Source: an uncultured Nitrospira sp. (lineage in GTDB: Bacteria > Nitrospirota > Nitrospiria > Nitrospirales > Nitrospiraceae). From it: a stretch of 64,000 nucleotides of DNA. The translations under genes and the position numbers were made by a program. Positions within the stretch are counted from its first letter, which is position 1. The number at the start of each line of letters is the position of its first letter. A model generated the notes under the pieces. It had not been told where the DNA came from, did not search any database, and saw only the letters and a list, made by a program, of their open reading frames with translations. Of the stretch, positions 37,205 to 44,676 are shown in pieces. The DNA lies in NCBI GenBank assembly GCA_902500775.1, contig CABVRZ010000021.1:1-64000 (forward strand). The letters run 5' to 3'.

Positions 37205-39919
37205 TTGCTCAAAGGAAGGGGGCAGAGTTCCCCGATGGCCGTTGAAGTGAACACCGACATCTCCAAGATCAAGGCCGCACAGGCCGCCCAAGCCGAGAGT
37301 GAGGCTCGGTTCCGACTCCTAGCCGAGAACATGTCCCAGTTCGCGTGGATCACTGATGAGAAAGGTTGGGTTCACTGGTACAACCAACGCTGGTTCGACT
37401 ACACCGGAACCACCCTCTCAGAAATGGAAGGTTGGGGTTGGAAGAAAGTCCACCATCCGGATCATGTGGACCGGGTCGTCGAGAAGATCGCTCGATGTTT
37501 CGAGATCGGAGAGGTCTGGGAAGATACGTTCCCGTTACGAGGGCGGGACAGTCAGTACCGCTGGTTCCTGTCCCGTGCCACTCCGATTCGTGATGCAGAG
37601 GGACGGATTCTCCAGTGGTTCGGTACCCATACCGACATCACGGACCGATATCAGGCCGAGCAAGCCCTCATGGAGCAGACGATCTTTACCAAATCCGTGT
37701 TGAATTCGCTTGAGGCCACGATCGCCGTCATCGACAAACAAGGCGTGATCCTCCAGGTCAATGAAGCCTGGGCCACATTTGCCCGAAAGAATAGCCCACA
37801 GGGGTGGGCACATACGGCCGGTGTCGGCGCCAATTACCTTGAGGTAAGTAATCGAGCCTCCTCTTCGGACCCTATCGCCCGTGAGGCGAAGGACGGTATC
37901 AAGGCCGTGCTGGATGGATCCCAGGTCACATATGAATTGGAATACCCCTGCCATTCCCCGTCACAGCGCCGTTGGTTTCGGATGACGGTGTCTCCACTGA
38001 GAACGGCGAGTGGGGGGGCAGTCATCGCACATGTCGACATCACGGCTCACAAGACAGCTGCAGAGACCGAGGCGTTTCTTGCTGCCATCGTGACAGGCAG
38101 CGCGGACGCGATCATCACCAAATCAGTCAAGGGGGTTATTCTTACCTGGAATCAAAGAGCCGAGAGGTTGTTTGGCTACGCCAGTGGCGAGATTGTCGGT
38201 CGACAAGTTGAGGTGCTGGTTCCCGAAGAGTTGCGAGAGGAAGAGCATAAGCTCCGCCACCGCACGCTCAGCGGTACCATCGTCGAACAGTTTGAAACTC
38301 AGCGGTTGCACAAGACCGGTCGCCTGATCGACGTCTCGGTCAACATGTCGCCGATCAAGGACGAAACCGGAGCGATCGTGGCCACGGCACAGACGATGCG
38401 GGATATTACGCTTCGGAAGCAGGCGGAGCTGGCGCTCCAAAAGACCGAGCGTTTCAATCGCGCGCTGTTCCAGAGCAGCCCTGATTGTGTAAAAGTTCTC
38501 GGTCCGAGCGGAGAGCTGCTTGATATGAATACCCCGGGTATGTGCGCGATGGAGATAGAGGAGCTGGAACGGCTCAAAGGGCAACATTGGGAACAGTTCT
38601 GGCCGGCTGAAGCCCGAGCGACAATCCAATCAACGCTCAACCAATGTCGGTCAGGAGAGCCTGCCAGTTTTCGCGGTTTCTGCCCAACCGCCCAAGGAAG
38701 TCCTCGATGGTGGGATGTGACCGCGACCCTCGTACAGGACGGAAGCGGCCGGATACTCGTCGTCTCGCGCGATGTCACTCATCAACGACGGGCAGAGGAG
38801 ACGCTTCGAGCGAGCGAAGATCGGTTCCGTACCCTGACGACAAACATTCCACAACTCGTGTGGTCCTGTCGCCCGGACGGCACCTGTGAATATATGAGCG
38901 AACAATGGCTCTCGTTCACTGGTACTCGTCTCGATGAGAATCTCGGACATGGGTGGCTTTCCCTGATTCACCCAGAGGATGCTCCCATGGTCAATCAAGT
39001 CTGGAACGAGGCCGTGGCATCCAGAAATCAGTATGCTGCTGAATATCGGTTGCGGGCTGCCGACGGGAGCTATCATTGGCATCTGGCTCGTGGAACTCCC
39101 CAGCAAGACGAACAAGGAAACATCATACGATGGTTCGGGACCACCACCAATATTTCTGATCAAAAGGAAACTGAAGCGGCGCTTGAGCAATTGAACACCC
39201 TCCTGGAATCCAAGAGCGAGGCACTCGCCGCGGTCAACAAGGAGCTGGAAGCCTTCTCGTATAGCGTGTCCCATGATCTACGTGCGCCGCTTCGAACGAT
39301 GACAGGCTTTGCCCAAGCCTTGCTGGAGGATTATGGGGAGAAATTAGAACCAGAGGCTGCGCGGTATCTAAGGATCATTTCCAATGGCGCGACCCAAATG
39401 GGTCGCCTGGTCGATGATCTCCTCTCATTTTCTCGATTATCCCGGCAACCATTGACTATGGGCACAATCTCGATCGGGGGCTTGGTTAAGGAGGTCCGCG
39501 AAGACCTCGCCGCGGATCAAGTTGACCGCACAATTGAATGGGATGTGGCCGATCTGCCGGTTTGTCAAGGCGATCGCACCACCATCAAACTGGTCCTTGC
39601 CAACCTGCTCGGCAATGCGCTTAAATACTCGCGAACGCGAGAGATTGCCAAAATCCAAATCGGATGGCAGGCCGACGATCAGCGTCCTGGGCATTGCCAA
39701 ATCTTTTGCAAAGACAACGGCGTCGGGTTCGACATGCAATATGCCGACAAGTTGTATGCCGTGTTTCAACGGCTGCATCGCGCGGAAGAGTTCGAAGGAA
39801 CGGGCGTGGGACTCGCCATCGTGGAGCGCATCGTCCATCGCCATGGAGGGCGAGTCTGGGCTGATGCGCGGCCCAACGAGGGTGCGACCTTCTGGTTTAC
39901 CCTGGAGCGATCATCATGA
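37205..39919 (+). CDS. PAS histidine kinase (catalytic part of split gene)
   Basis: A 904-residue frame with five PAS domains (about 35-150, 160-285, 290-410, 420-535, 545-665), a HisKA region with phosphoacceptor H690 (SYSVSHDLRAPLRTMTGFAQ) and a HATPase domain (about 795-900; NLLGNALKYSR, DNGVGFDMQYADKLYAVFQR, GTGVGLAIVERIVHRHGG). This bacteriophytochrome-like HisKA class is often paired with Rcp1-type receivers, and one follows with a 4-bp overlap. It probably once continued from the CHASE3 part upstream; as it stands it has no membrane helix. The start is the first ATG and is uncertain. Confidence 0.8.
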   Translation: MLKGRGQSSPMAVEVNTDISKIKAAQAAQAESEARFRLLAENMSQFAWITDEKGWVHWYNQRWFDYTGTTLSEMEGWGWKKVHHPDHVDRVVEKIARCFEIGEVWEDTFPLRGRDSQYRWFLSRATPIRDAEGRILQWFGTHTDITDRYQAEQALMEQTIFTKSVLNSLEATIAVIDKQGVILQVNEAWATFARKNSPQGWAHTAGVGANYLEVSNRASSSDPIAREAKDGIKAVLDGSQVTYELEYPCHSPSQRRWFRMTVSPLRTASGGAVIAHVDITAHKTAAETEAFLAAIVTGSADAIITKSVKGVILTWNQRAERLFGYASGEIVGRQVEVLVPEELREEEHKLRHRTLSGTIVEQFETQRLHKTGRLIDVSVNMSPIKDETGAIVATAQTMRDITLRKQAELALQKTERFNRALFQSSPDCVKVLGPSGELLDMNTPGMCAMEIEELERLKGQHWEQFWPAEARATIQSTLNQCRSGEPASFRGFCPTAQGSPRWWDVTATLVQDGSGRILVVSRDVTHQRRAEETLRASEDRFRTLTTNIPQLVWSCRPDGTCEYMSEQWLSFTGTRLDENLGHGWLSLIHPEDAPMVNQVWNEAVASRNQYAAEYRLRAADGSYHWHLARGTPQQDEQGNIIRWFGTTTNISDQKETEAALEQLNTLLESKSEALAAVNKELEAFSYSVSHDLRAPLRTMTGFAQALLEDYGEKLEPEAARYLRIISNGATQMGRLVDDLLSFSRLSRQPLTMGTISIGGLVKEVREDLAADQVDRTIEWDVADLPVCQGDRTTIKLVLANLLGNALKYSRTREIAKIQIGWQADDQRPGHCQIFCKDNGVGFDMQYADKLYAVFQRLHRAEEFEGTGVGLAIVERIVHRHGGRVWADARPNEGATFWFTLERSS

Positions 39920-40365
39920 CGACCTCACCTCACGTCGATATTCTCCTGGTTGAAGATAATCCTGATGATGTCGAGCTCACGCTTCGCTCCCTCAGAAAGA
40001 ACAACGTCACCAACCGAGTCGCCGTGGTACAGGATGGAGCCGAGGCCCTGGAGTATTTGTTTGCTACAGGCCGCTATGCTGATCGCTCGATCTCCCGTCT
40101 GCCAAAGGTCGTGTTCCTTGATCTGAAGCTACCGTTGGTCAGCGGGATCGAAGTACTCCGCCAATGTAAGGAAGACGAACGGATGAGTCAGCTTCCGATC
40201 GTCGTCCTCACCTCCTCCCGTGAAGAACCGGACGTTCACACCTGCTATGGGCTGGGGGTGAACAGTTACATCGTCAAGCCCGTCGATTTTCAGCAATTCA
40301 CTGAAGCCGTGCGCCAAGTTGGGCTCTACTGGCTCTTCTTGAATGAGGCTCCGTCAGCCTTGTAA
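39916..40365 (+). CDS. Rcp1-type single-domain response regulator
   Basis: A 149-residue receiver without output domain. It has the acidic pair in DILLVEDNPDDVE, the long alpha4-beta5 insertion typical of Rcp1 (ATGRYADRSISRLPKVVFLD), phosphoacceptor D69, T92 (VVLTSSRE) and K113 (SYIVKPVDF). The ATG overlaps the stop of the upstream kinase (ATGA), a GGAG lies 8 bases upstream, and the next gene begins 14 bases after the stop, so the three are very likely one operon. It should accept phosphate from the kinase at 37205. Confidence 0.92.
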   Translation: MTTSPHVDILLVEDNPDDVELTLRSLRKNNVTNRVAVVQDGAEALEYLFATGRYADRSISRLPKVVFLDLKLPLVSGIEVLRQCKEDERMSQLPIVVLTSSREEPDVHTCYGLGVNSYIVKPVDFQQFTEAVRQVGLYWLFLNEAPSAL

Positions 40366-40379
40366 GTGAGAATGCTCGC

Positions 40380-42104
40380 ATGCCAGCTCTGGGGCAGACT
40401 GATACGTCACAATCCATCCCTCTTCGTCTCCTGATCGTCGAGGACCGCGAAACCGATACGGAGTTGATCGCCCGCGAACTCAAGAAACAGGGGTTCACTC
40501 CTTCCTGGGTGCGGGTCGACACGGAAGAGGAATTCCTTCGCCAGATTCAGGCACCATTTGATTTGATCACGGCCGATGCCGTTATGCCTCAGTTCAGTGC
40601 CCGGCGCGTGCTTGCGCTACTCAAGGAACACAAAATCGAGCTGCCATGCATCATTGTTTCCGGCTCGATCGGAGAGGAAGAGGCTGTCGCGCTTATTCGT
40701 GAGGGTGCGGTGGACTACATCCTAAAGGATCGCTTCGGCCGCCTAGGGCAAGCTGTCCGCCACGTGCTTGACCAGCACCTCTTGCGCGCCGAGCACCGTC
40801 AGGCCCACGTAGCCCTTGTAAAGTTGAATGCAGAACTGGAGCGACGGATCGCTGAGCGAACCGCCAAGCTTGAAGAAGTCAACCGACAATTGGCTCAGGA
40901 GCTGGCGGAGCGGAAGCAAATCGAGCTCCGTCTCCGACAACAGGAGGCCACGCTCGAACGTCGAGTGGCCGCACGCACGACGCAGCTGGAGCGGTCGCAC
41001 ACGCGATTGCGCCGCCTGGTTACGGAACTCACATTGGTGGAACAGCGAGAACGAAAGCAACTGGCTTCCGAATTACATGACTACCTTGCTCAGCTCCTCG
41101 TCGTCGGCAAGCTGAAGATCGATCAGCTCTGCCGAAATCCCTCGGTGGCCCCCGCCGCTCGGATGCTCGAAGAAGCGGGATCCGCGCTTGATCAGGCCCT
41201 GATCTATAGCCGTACGCTCGTCGCTCAACTCAGCCCAACCGTCCTCTTTACTCAAGGGCTGGTGGCTGCCCTTCATGGGTTGCCAGAATATTTTTCCCGG
41301 TCCGGGCTCCGGGTCCAGGTGCAGTCGACCGTCCTATCCGTGGAACTTCCCGAAGATCGATCCGTGTTGTTATTCCAGTCAGTGCGAGAACTGCTATTTA
41401 ATGTGCTGAAGCATGCTGGAACTGGAGAGGCGACGGTCGCCCTCGACCGCCCGAACGATCAGACCGTACGAATCACCGTGGCAGATCACGGACTAGGTTT
41501 CGACATACAGACCTCAGCGGAGACATCCAAAGGGTTTGGGCTCTTTAGTATTCGTGAACGCATCGAAGTTCTGGCTGGCACGTTTTCAGTGCAATCTTCT
41601 CCTGATACAGGCACTCAGGTTGAACTGACCGTACCGCTCTCCGAATCCGTCGCATCCCCTCTCCTGCAGAGCAGGCCGGCGATTGAGAGGAGGACGAGCT
41701 CGCCAACGGAGTCGAAAGCCTTGCACGTACTGATTGTCGACGACCATGAATTAATCCGAAATGAACTCCGTCAGCTTTTGACCGCCACGAAGAATGTGGT
41801 GATCGTTGGCGAGGCCTCAAATGGTCGACAGGGAGTGGCACTCGCTGCCGATTTATGTCCGGACCTAGTGGTCATGGACATCAATATGCCGGAACTCGAC
41901 GGGATCGAGGCGACGAAACGGATCCTCGCTCGGAACCCACGAATAAAAGTGGTCGGTATTACTGTCAATACCGACCCCGATATTCACAAGCAGATGGTAG
42001 CTGCAGGAGCAGTTGCATCGCTCGAAAAAACATCTCTTTCCTCCGAGCTTCAACCGATCATCATGCAGATACTGACCCAGCTTGAAGAGTTGGAACTATC
42101 GTGA
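40380..42104 (+). CDS. REC-HisKA_3-HATPase-REC hybrid kinase
   Basis: A 574-residue soluble protein. An N-terminal receiver (about 15-130, phosphoacceptor D66 in LITADAVMP) leads through a coiled coil (about 140-215, LNAELERRIAERTAKLEEVN) to a HisKA_3 region with H233 (ERKQLASELHDYLAQLLVVG), a HATPase domain (about 325-415, GLGFDI, GFGLFSIRERIEVLAG) and a NarL-like C-terminal receiver (about 448-570, D500 in VVMDINMP) without HTH. It probably takes phosphate from the Rcp1 or kinase encoded upstream and passes it on. Third gene of the operon. Confidence 0.92.
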   Translation: MPALGQTDTSQSIPLRLLIVEDRETDTELIARELKKQGFTPSWVRVDTEEEFLRQIQAPFDLITADAVMPQFSARRVLALLKEHKIELPCIIVSGSIGEEEAVALIREGAVDYILKDRFGRLGQAVRHVLDQHLLRAEHRQAHVALVKLNAELERRIAERTAKLEEVNRQLAQELAERKQIELRLRQQEATLERRVAARTTQLERSHTRLRRLVTELTLVEQRERKQLASELHDYLAQLLVVGKLKIDQLCRNPSVAPAARMLEEAGSALDQALIYSRTLVAQLSPTVLFTQGLVAALHGLPEYFSRSGLRVQVQSTVLSVELPEDRSVLLFQSVRELLFNVLKHAGTGEATVALDRPNDQTVRITVADHGLGFDIQTSAETSKGFGLFSIRERIEVLAGTFSVQSSPDTGTQVELTVPLSESVASPLLQSRPAIERRTSSPTESKALHVLIVDDHELIRNELRQLLTATKNVVIVGEASNGRQGVALAADLCPDLVVMDINMPELDGIEATKRILARNPRIKVVGITVNTDPDIHKQMVAAGAVASLEKTSLSSELQPIIMQILTQLEELELS

Positions 42105-42169
42105 GGGGTCCCCGCCTCTGTTTTTCCCTTACCGGGCAGCCGCGAGCATCCTTCATCGACCATCCGTAC

Positions 42170-42253
42170 TTATCGGAGAAAACCAAAGAGATACAAAAAG
42201 ACGACGATGACTCCTGGAACTCCGAGCATCCATAGTAGCAATCCTTTTGCCAT
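42170..42253 (-). CDS. 27-residue membrane peptide
   Basis: A very small ORF, MAKGLLLWMLGVPGVIVV and then FLYLFGFLR. One hydrophobic helix of about 22 residues with basic residues at both ends. GGAAGGAGAACGCC before the ATG is one of the best ribosome binding sites in the window. It is convergent with the hybrid-kinase operon, ending 65 bases from its stop. Similar very short hydrophobic proteins occur widely but are uncharacterised. Confidence 0.6.
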   Translation of the reverse strand: MAKGLLLWMLGVPGVIVVFLYLFGFLR

Positions 42254-42334
42254 GGCGTTCTCCTTCCTGGTCAGACTTAGAATCTGAGTTTGCGACTATC
42301 ACACCGTGACATGCTCTCCACCTAGAGAGAGTAA

Positions 42335-42373
42335 GAGAGGAACCGGGCGGTGTGACCCCGGCCGGTTCCTCTC
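42335..42373 (-). terminator. Hairpin after the CsbD gene
   Basis: GAGAGGAACCGG pairs perfectly with CCGGTTCCTCTC (12 bp) around a GC-rich loop that can pair further. It lies 60 bases after the 3' end of the CsbD gene at 42434 (minus), which it probably terminates. On that strand it is followed by TTACTCTC, not a clean T run. Confidence 0.55.
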
Positions 42374-42433
42374 ATCAAAGAAGCATGTATGTACGCCATG
42401 CTTCTCCGAACCGAACGCCTCGGACACTCTGTA

Positions 42434-42802
42434 TTACTTGGCTCGGTTGCGTCCCTGTGCGTCATGCCGCTCAAACCATTCATCAATCCACTGCTTCACT
42501 TCTTTGCGACGGTCTCCGTATCGTTCCTGAATCTTGCCATTCAATTTATCGTTATGGCCTTCGATGTACAGGAGATCGTCATCGGTAATGTCCGCCCATT
42601 TCTTTTTCAGCTCTCCCTTAAATTGTTTCCAGTTCCCCTTGAGTTGATCAGAATTGACCACGGGATGCACATACCTATTAGGGTGATCGACAGCCGTGGG
42701 CGAAATCCCGAGCGGTGTCGTCATCGCAAACATCTCAGGCGTCGTTGTGATGCAACCTAGAATAAACAGTCCCACGAACCATTGCTGGAGATCACGCTTC
42801 AT
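42434..42802 (-). CDS. CsbD-family protein with export segment
   Basis: A 122-residue protein. The N-terminal hydrophobic segment (WFVGLFILGCITTTPEMFAM) looks like a signal or membrane anchor, unusual for CsbD, which is normally cytoplasmic. The C-terminal CsbD domain reads NSDQLKGNWKQFKGELKKKW, ITDDDLLYIEGHNDKLNGKI, QERYGDRRKEVKQWIDEWFE. AGGGAAG 4 bases before the ATG at 42802 favours this start. CsbD proteins are abundant stress proteins of unknown mechanism. It is downstream of a second, cytoplasmic CsbD gene. Confidence 0.8.
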   Translation of the reverse strand: MKRDLQQWFVGLFILGCITTTPEMFAMTTPLGISPTAVDHPNRYVHPVVNSDQLKGNWKQFKGELKKKWADITDDDLLYIEGHNDKLNGKIQERYGDRRKEVKQWIDEWFERHDAQGRNRAK

Positions 42803-42904
42803 ATGCTTCCCTGCGTGTGTGAACAACAATGTATGACGGCCATCCAGATGATCCCGAATTCTTTCCAGAACCGCATGCAACGGCTAACAGCGTCTCCCCT
42901 TACC

Positions 42905-42944
42905 ACCCAATCCAGCGCGGCGAAGTGGCCGCGCTGGATTGGGT
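42905..42944 (-). terminator. Perfect 17-bp stem hairpin between CsbD genes
   Basis: ACCCAATCCAGCGCGGC pairs base for base with GCCGCGCTGGATTGGGT around a 6-base loop (GAAGTG). It begins 10 bases after the stop of the upstream CsbD gene on the minus strand and about 100 bases before the next CsbD start, so it probably ends or stabilises the first transcript. There is no T run. Confidence 0.6.
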
Positions 42945-42953
42945 ACACGCGAT

Positions 42954-43178
42954 TTACCGTCTTGGGGCTCCAGCCTCACCAGGCTGCCGCTCATACCAAT
43001 CATTGGCCCATTTAAGCACGTCTTCCTTTTTGTCTCCGTATCGCTCCTGAACACGGCCAACAAACTTGTCGTAGTTGCCTTCGGCTTCAATGAGATCATC
43101 GTCAGTCAGCTTCCCCCACTGACGCTTGGCTTCTCCCTTGAACTGTTGCCACTTCCCTTTGAATTGTTCGGCGTTCAT
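42954..43178 (-). CDS. CsbD-family stress protein
   Basis: A 74-residue canonical CsbD protein: MNAEQFKGKWQQFKGEAKRQ, LTDDDLIEAEGNYDKFVGRV, QERYGDKKEDVLKWANDWYE. It is soluble and predicted cytoplasmic. AAGGAGG 6 bases before the ATG. CsbD is a stress-inducible family (sigma-B controlled in Bacillus) whose molecular role is not known. It is followed by a perfect hairpin and by a second CsbD with an export segment. Confidence 0.92.
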   Translation of the reverse strand: MNAEQFKGKWQQFKGEAKRQWGKLTDDDLIEAEGNYDKFVGRVQERYGDKKEDVLKWANDWYERQPGEAGAPRR

Positions 43179-44163
43179 AAGAACCTCCTTGTGATGGTTG
43201 AGTTACTGACTGTGTTTCTTCCTGTGCTTCCCTGCCTGCTTGGAGAAACAAAGTATCAGCATTGCTGATACCGGTTATAACGTGAGAATCGTCCCAACGG
43301 GACTGGAGAAGTCCCTAGTTTTGAGCCCTGCTGGGCCTCAATGATCATGTTCTTCCGTTGCATTTCGTTGGCCCGTTGTGTTCGCTTCACAGATTCTGAC
43401 TTGAGGGGTGGTACTGCTGCGTAGATCTCGGGAGCCGGGCTTCGATGGCTGTCATCGTTAGCAGCCTCGCCAACTTTCCTGTATCATCTAGTGCCGACAG
43501 ATGCCTATGCCCTGCCCTTTGCAGACGTTGATGCACATTCCACGACGGATCCTGTAGAGAAACTGGCTCAGGAGTCGTATCCATGGTATCGACAGCGGTT
43601 CGCCGTTCCGCAGGGCTCGAACAGTTTCCCTATGCCAGCGTCACAGAGAGCCAAGCCCCCACTCCCTGATAACGTCGTCCATCGTATACCACCATTACCT
43701 CGCTCACGATTTTCTTGAATATATAGCGTCCCTCCTCCAGCGCGGCTCGTGAGCTCACCACTCAAACATTCCAGGTCGTCAGATCCTTGACAGTCAGGCG
43801 CTCACAATCGCTCGGATGTGTTCTCACCGATACTTGGCTATGGTTCTGCGTCTTTGACTGCGAGACATCTGTGGCTATGCAGCTGCGTTCACCTCCGGGT
43901 TCATTAATTCGGCACCGCGCTACACAGCGCATATCACTTGGATGTTTTGGCCAACCGGATAGACGCCGAGTTTCAAGAGCGACTGGTTCAACACAAGCGA
44001 CAAGGACTTCTCCCCAACACACGACGCATTTCAGGCCCACCTGAGATTCGGCACTGGGACATTCCCCATGTCCGTATTTTTTCGCTCCCCCCTATGGTCC
44101 TGGATAACGTCATTATTGGTATATGTCCGATTCGGTGCACCACCACATTTCCGAAGGAGATTT
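43179..44163. other. Gene-poor stretch
   Basis: About 1 kb without a gene I can support. Frames at 43491-43718 (plus) and 43387-43584 (minus) have no ribosome binding site or domain. Probably degraded DNA upstream of the truncated secreted-protein gene. Confidence 0.4.
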
Positions 44164-44336
44164 ATGTGCCGCCCAACACAGCCATTTCTCATGGGATTAG
44201 CCATATTCTCGTATGGCGTCACGCTCTCTCTTACGGCCGTGGCTGCTGACCTCGCGGTGTAGAAAGAACCGGATGATGAAGTACCCGGCACGATCATTTA
44301 CTGGAAGGTCGTCAAGGTCACGGAAATCGATCTGGC
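44164..44336 (+). pseudogene. Secreted-protein gene 5' fragment
   Basis: An excellent ribosome binding site (GAAGGAGATTT) precedes MCRPTQPFLMGLAIFSYGVT and LSLTAVAADLAV, a signal peptide with cleavage near AVAA-DL, then a TAG, then KEPDDEVPGTIIYWKVVKVT and EIDLAQ in the same frame. The next bases are a TA-bounded terminal-repeat element. The stop probably replaced Trp (AVW). The rest of the gene is missing. The product is not identifiable. Confidence 0.55.
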
Positions 44337-44563
44337 ACAAAGTCCGCCAGCGGCGTGCTCGCTCCACTCAGAGGCTCACCGTACGGCCTGGGCAAACGCC
44401 TGTTCACACAGGCGATGGGTGAGGCGGGTGAACAAAGTCTACGATTCGCCTCTTCGCTCGCTGGGGCCTTGCTGAACAGCCTGTGGGGCACGCTGATGGC
44501 CTCCGTGAGCTCAGACACGACGCCCTTTCCGAGGTCGTCACAGGGTTTGTCAACACACCGCTA
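44337..44563. mobile_element. MITE-like element (copy 3), truncated
   Basis: An inverted copy of the element at 1782-1988. The right end reads as the reverse complement TAGCGGTGTGTTGACAAA (44546-44563) and matches the TA-C-GT-TG-TGA-AAA consensus; the interior shares the block CGACCTCGGAAAGGGCGTCG and ACGGTGAGCCTCTGAG-type sequence with copy 1, plus an extra segment of about 40 bp. The left end stops at ACAAAGTCC and lacks the last dozen bases, so it is truncated. It interrupts the secreted-protein gene. Confidence 0.65.
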
Positions 44564-44676
44564 AACGGATTTGTCTGTAAGCCTAGGACATATTCTAGGT
44601 CTGGCCATAGAGGAATACGGGTAAGTTGAGATTGGAGGCCAACCGTCATTGGAATGGTGGGGAAGGGTCTTTTCAC

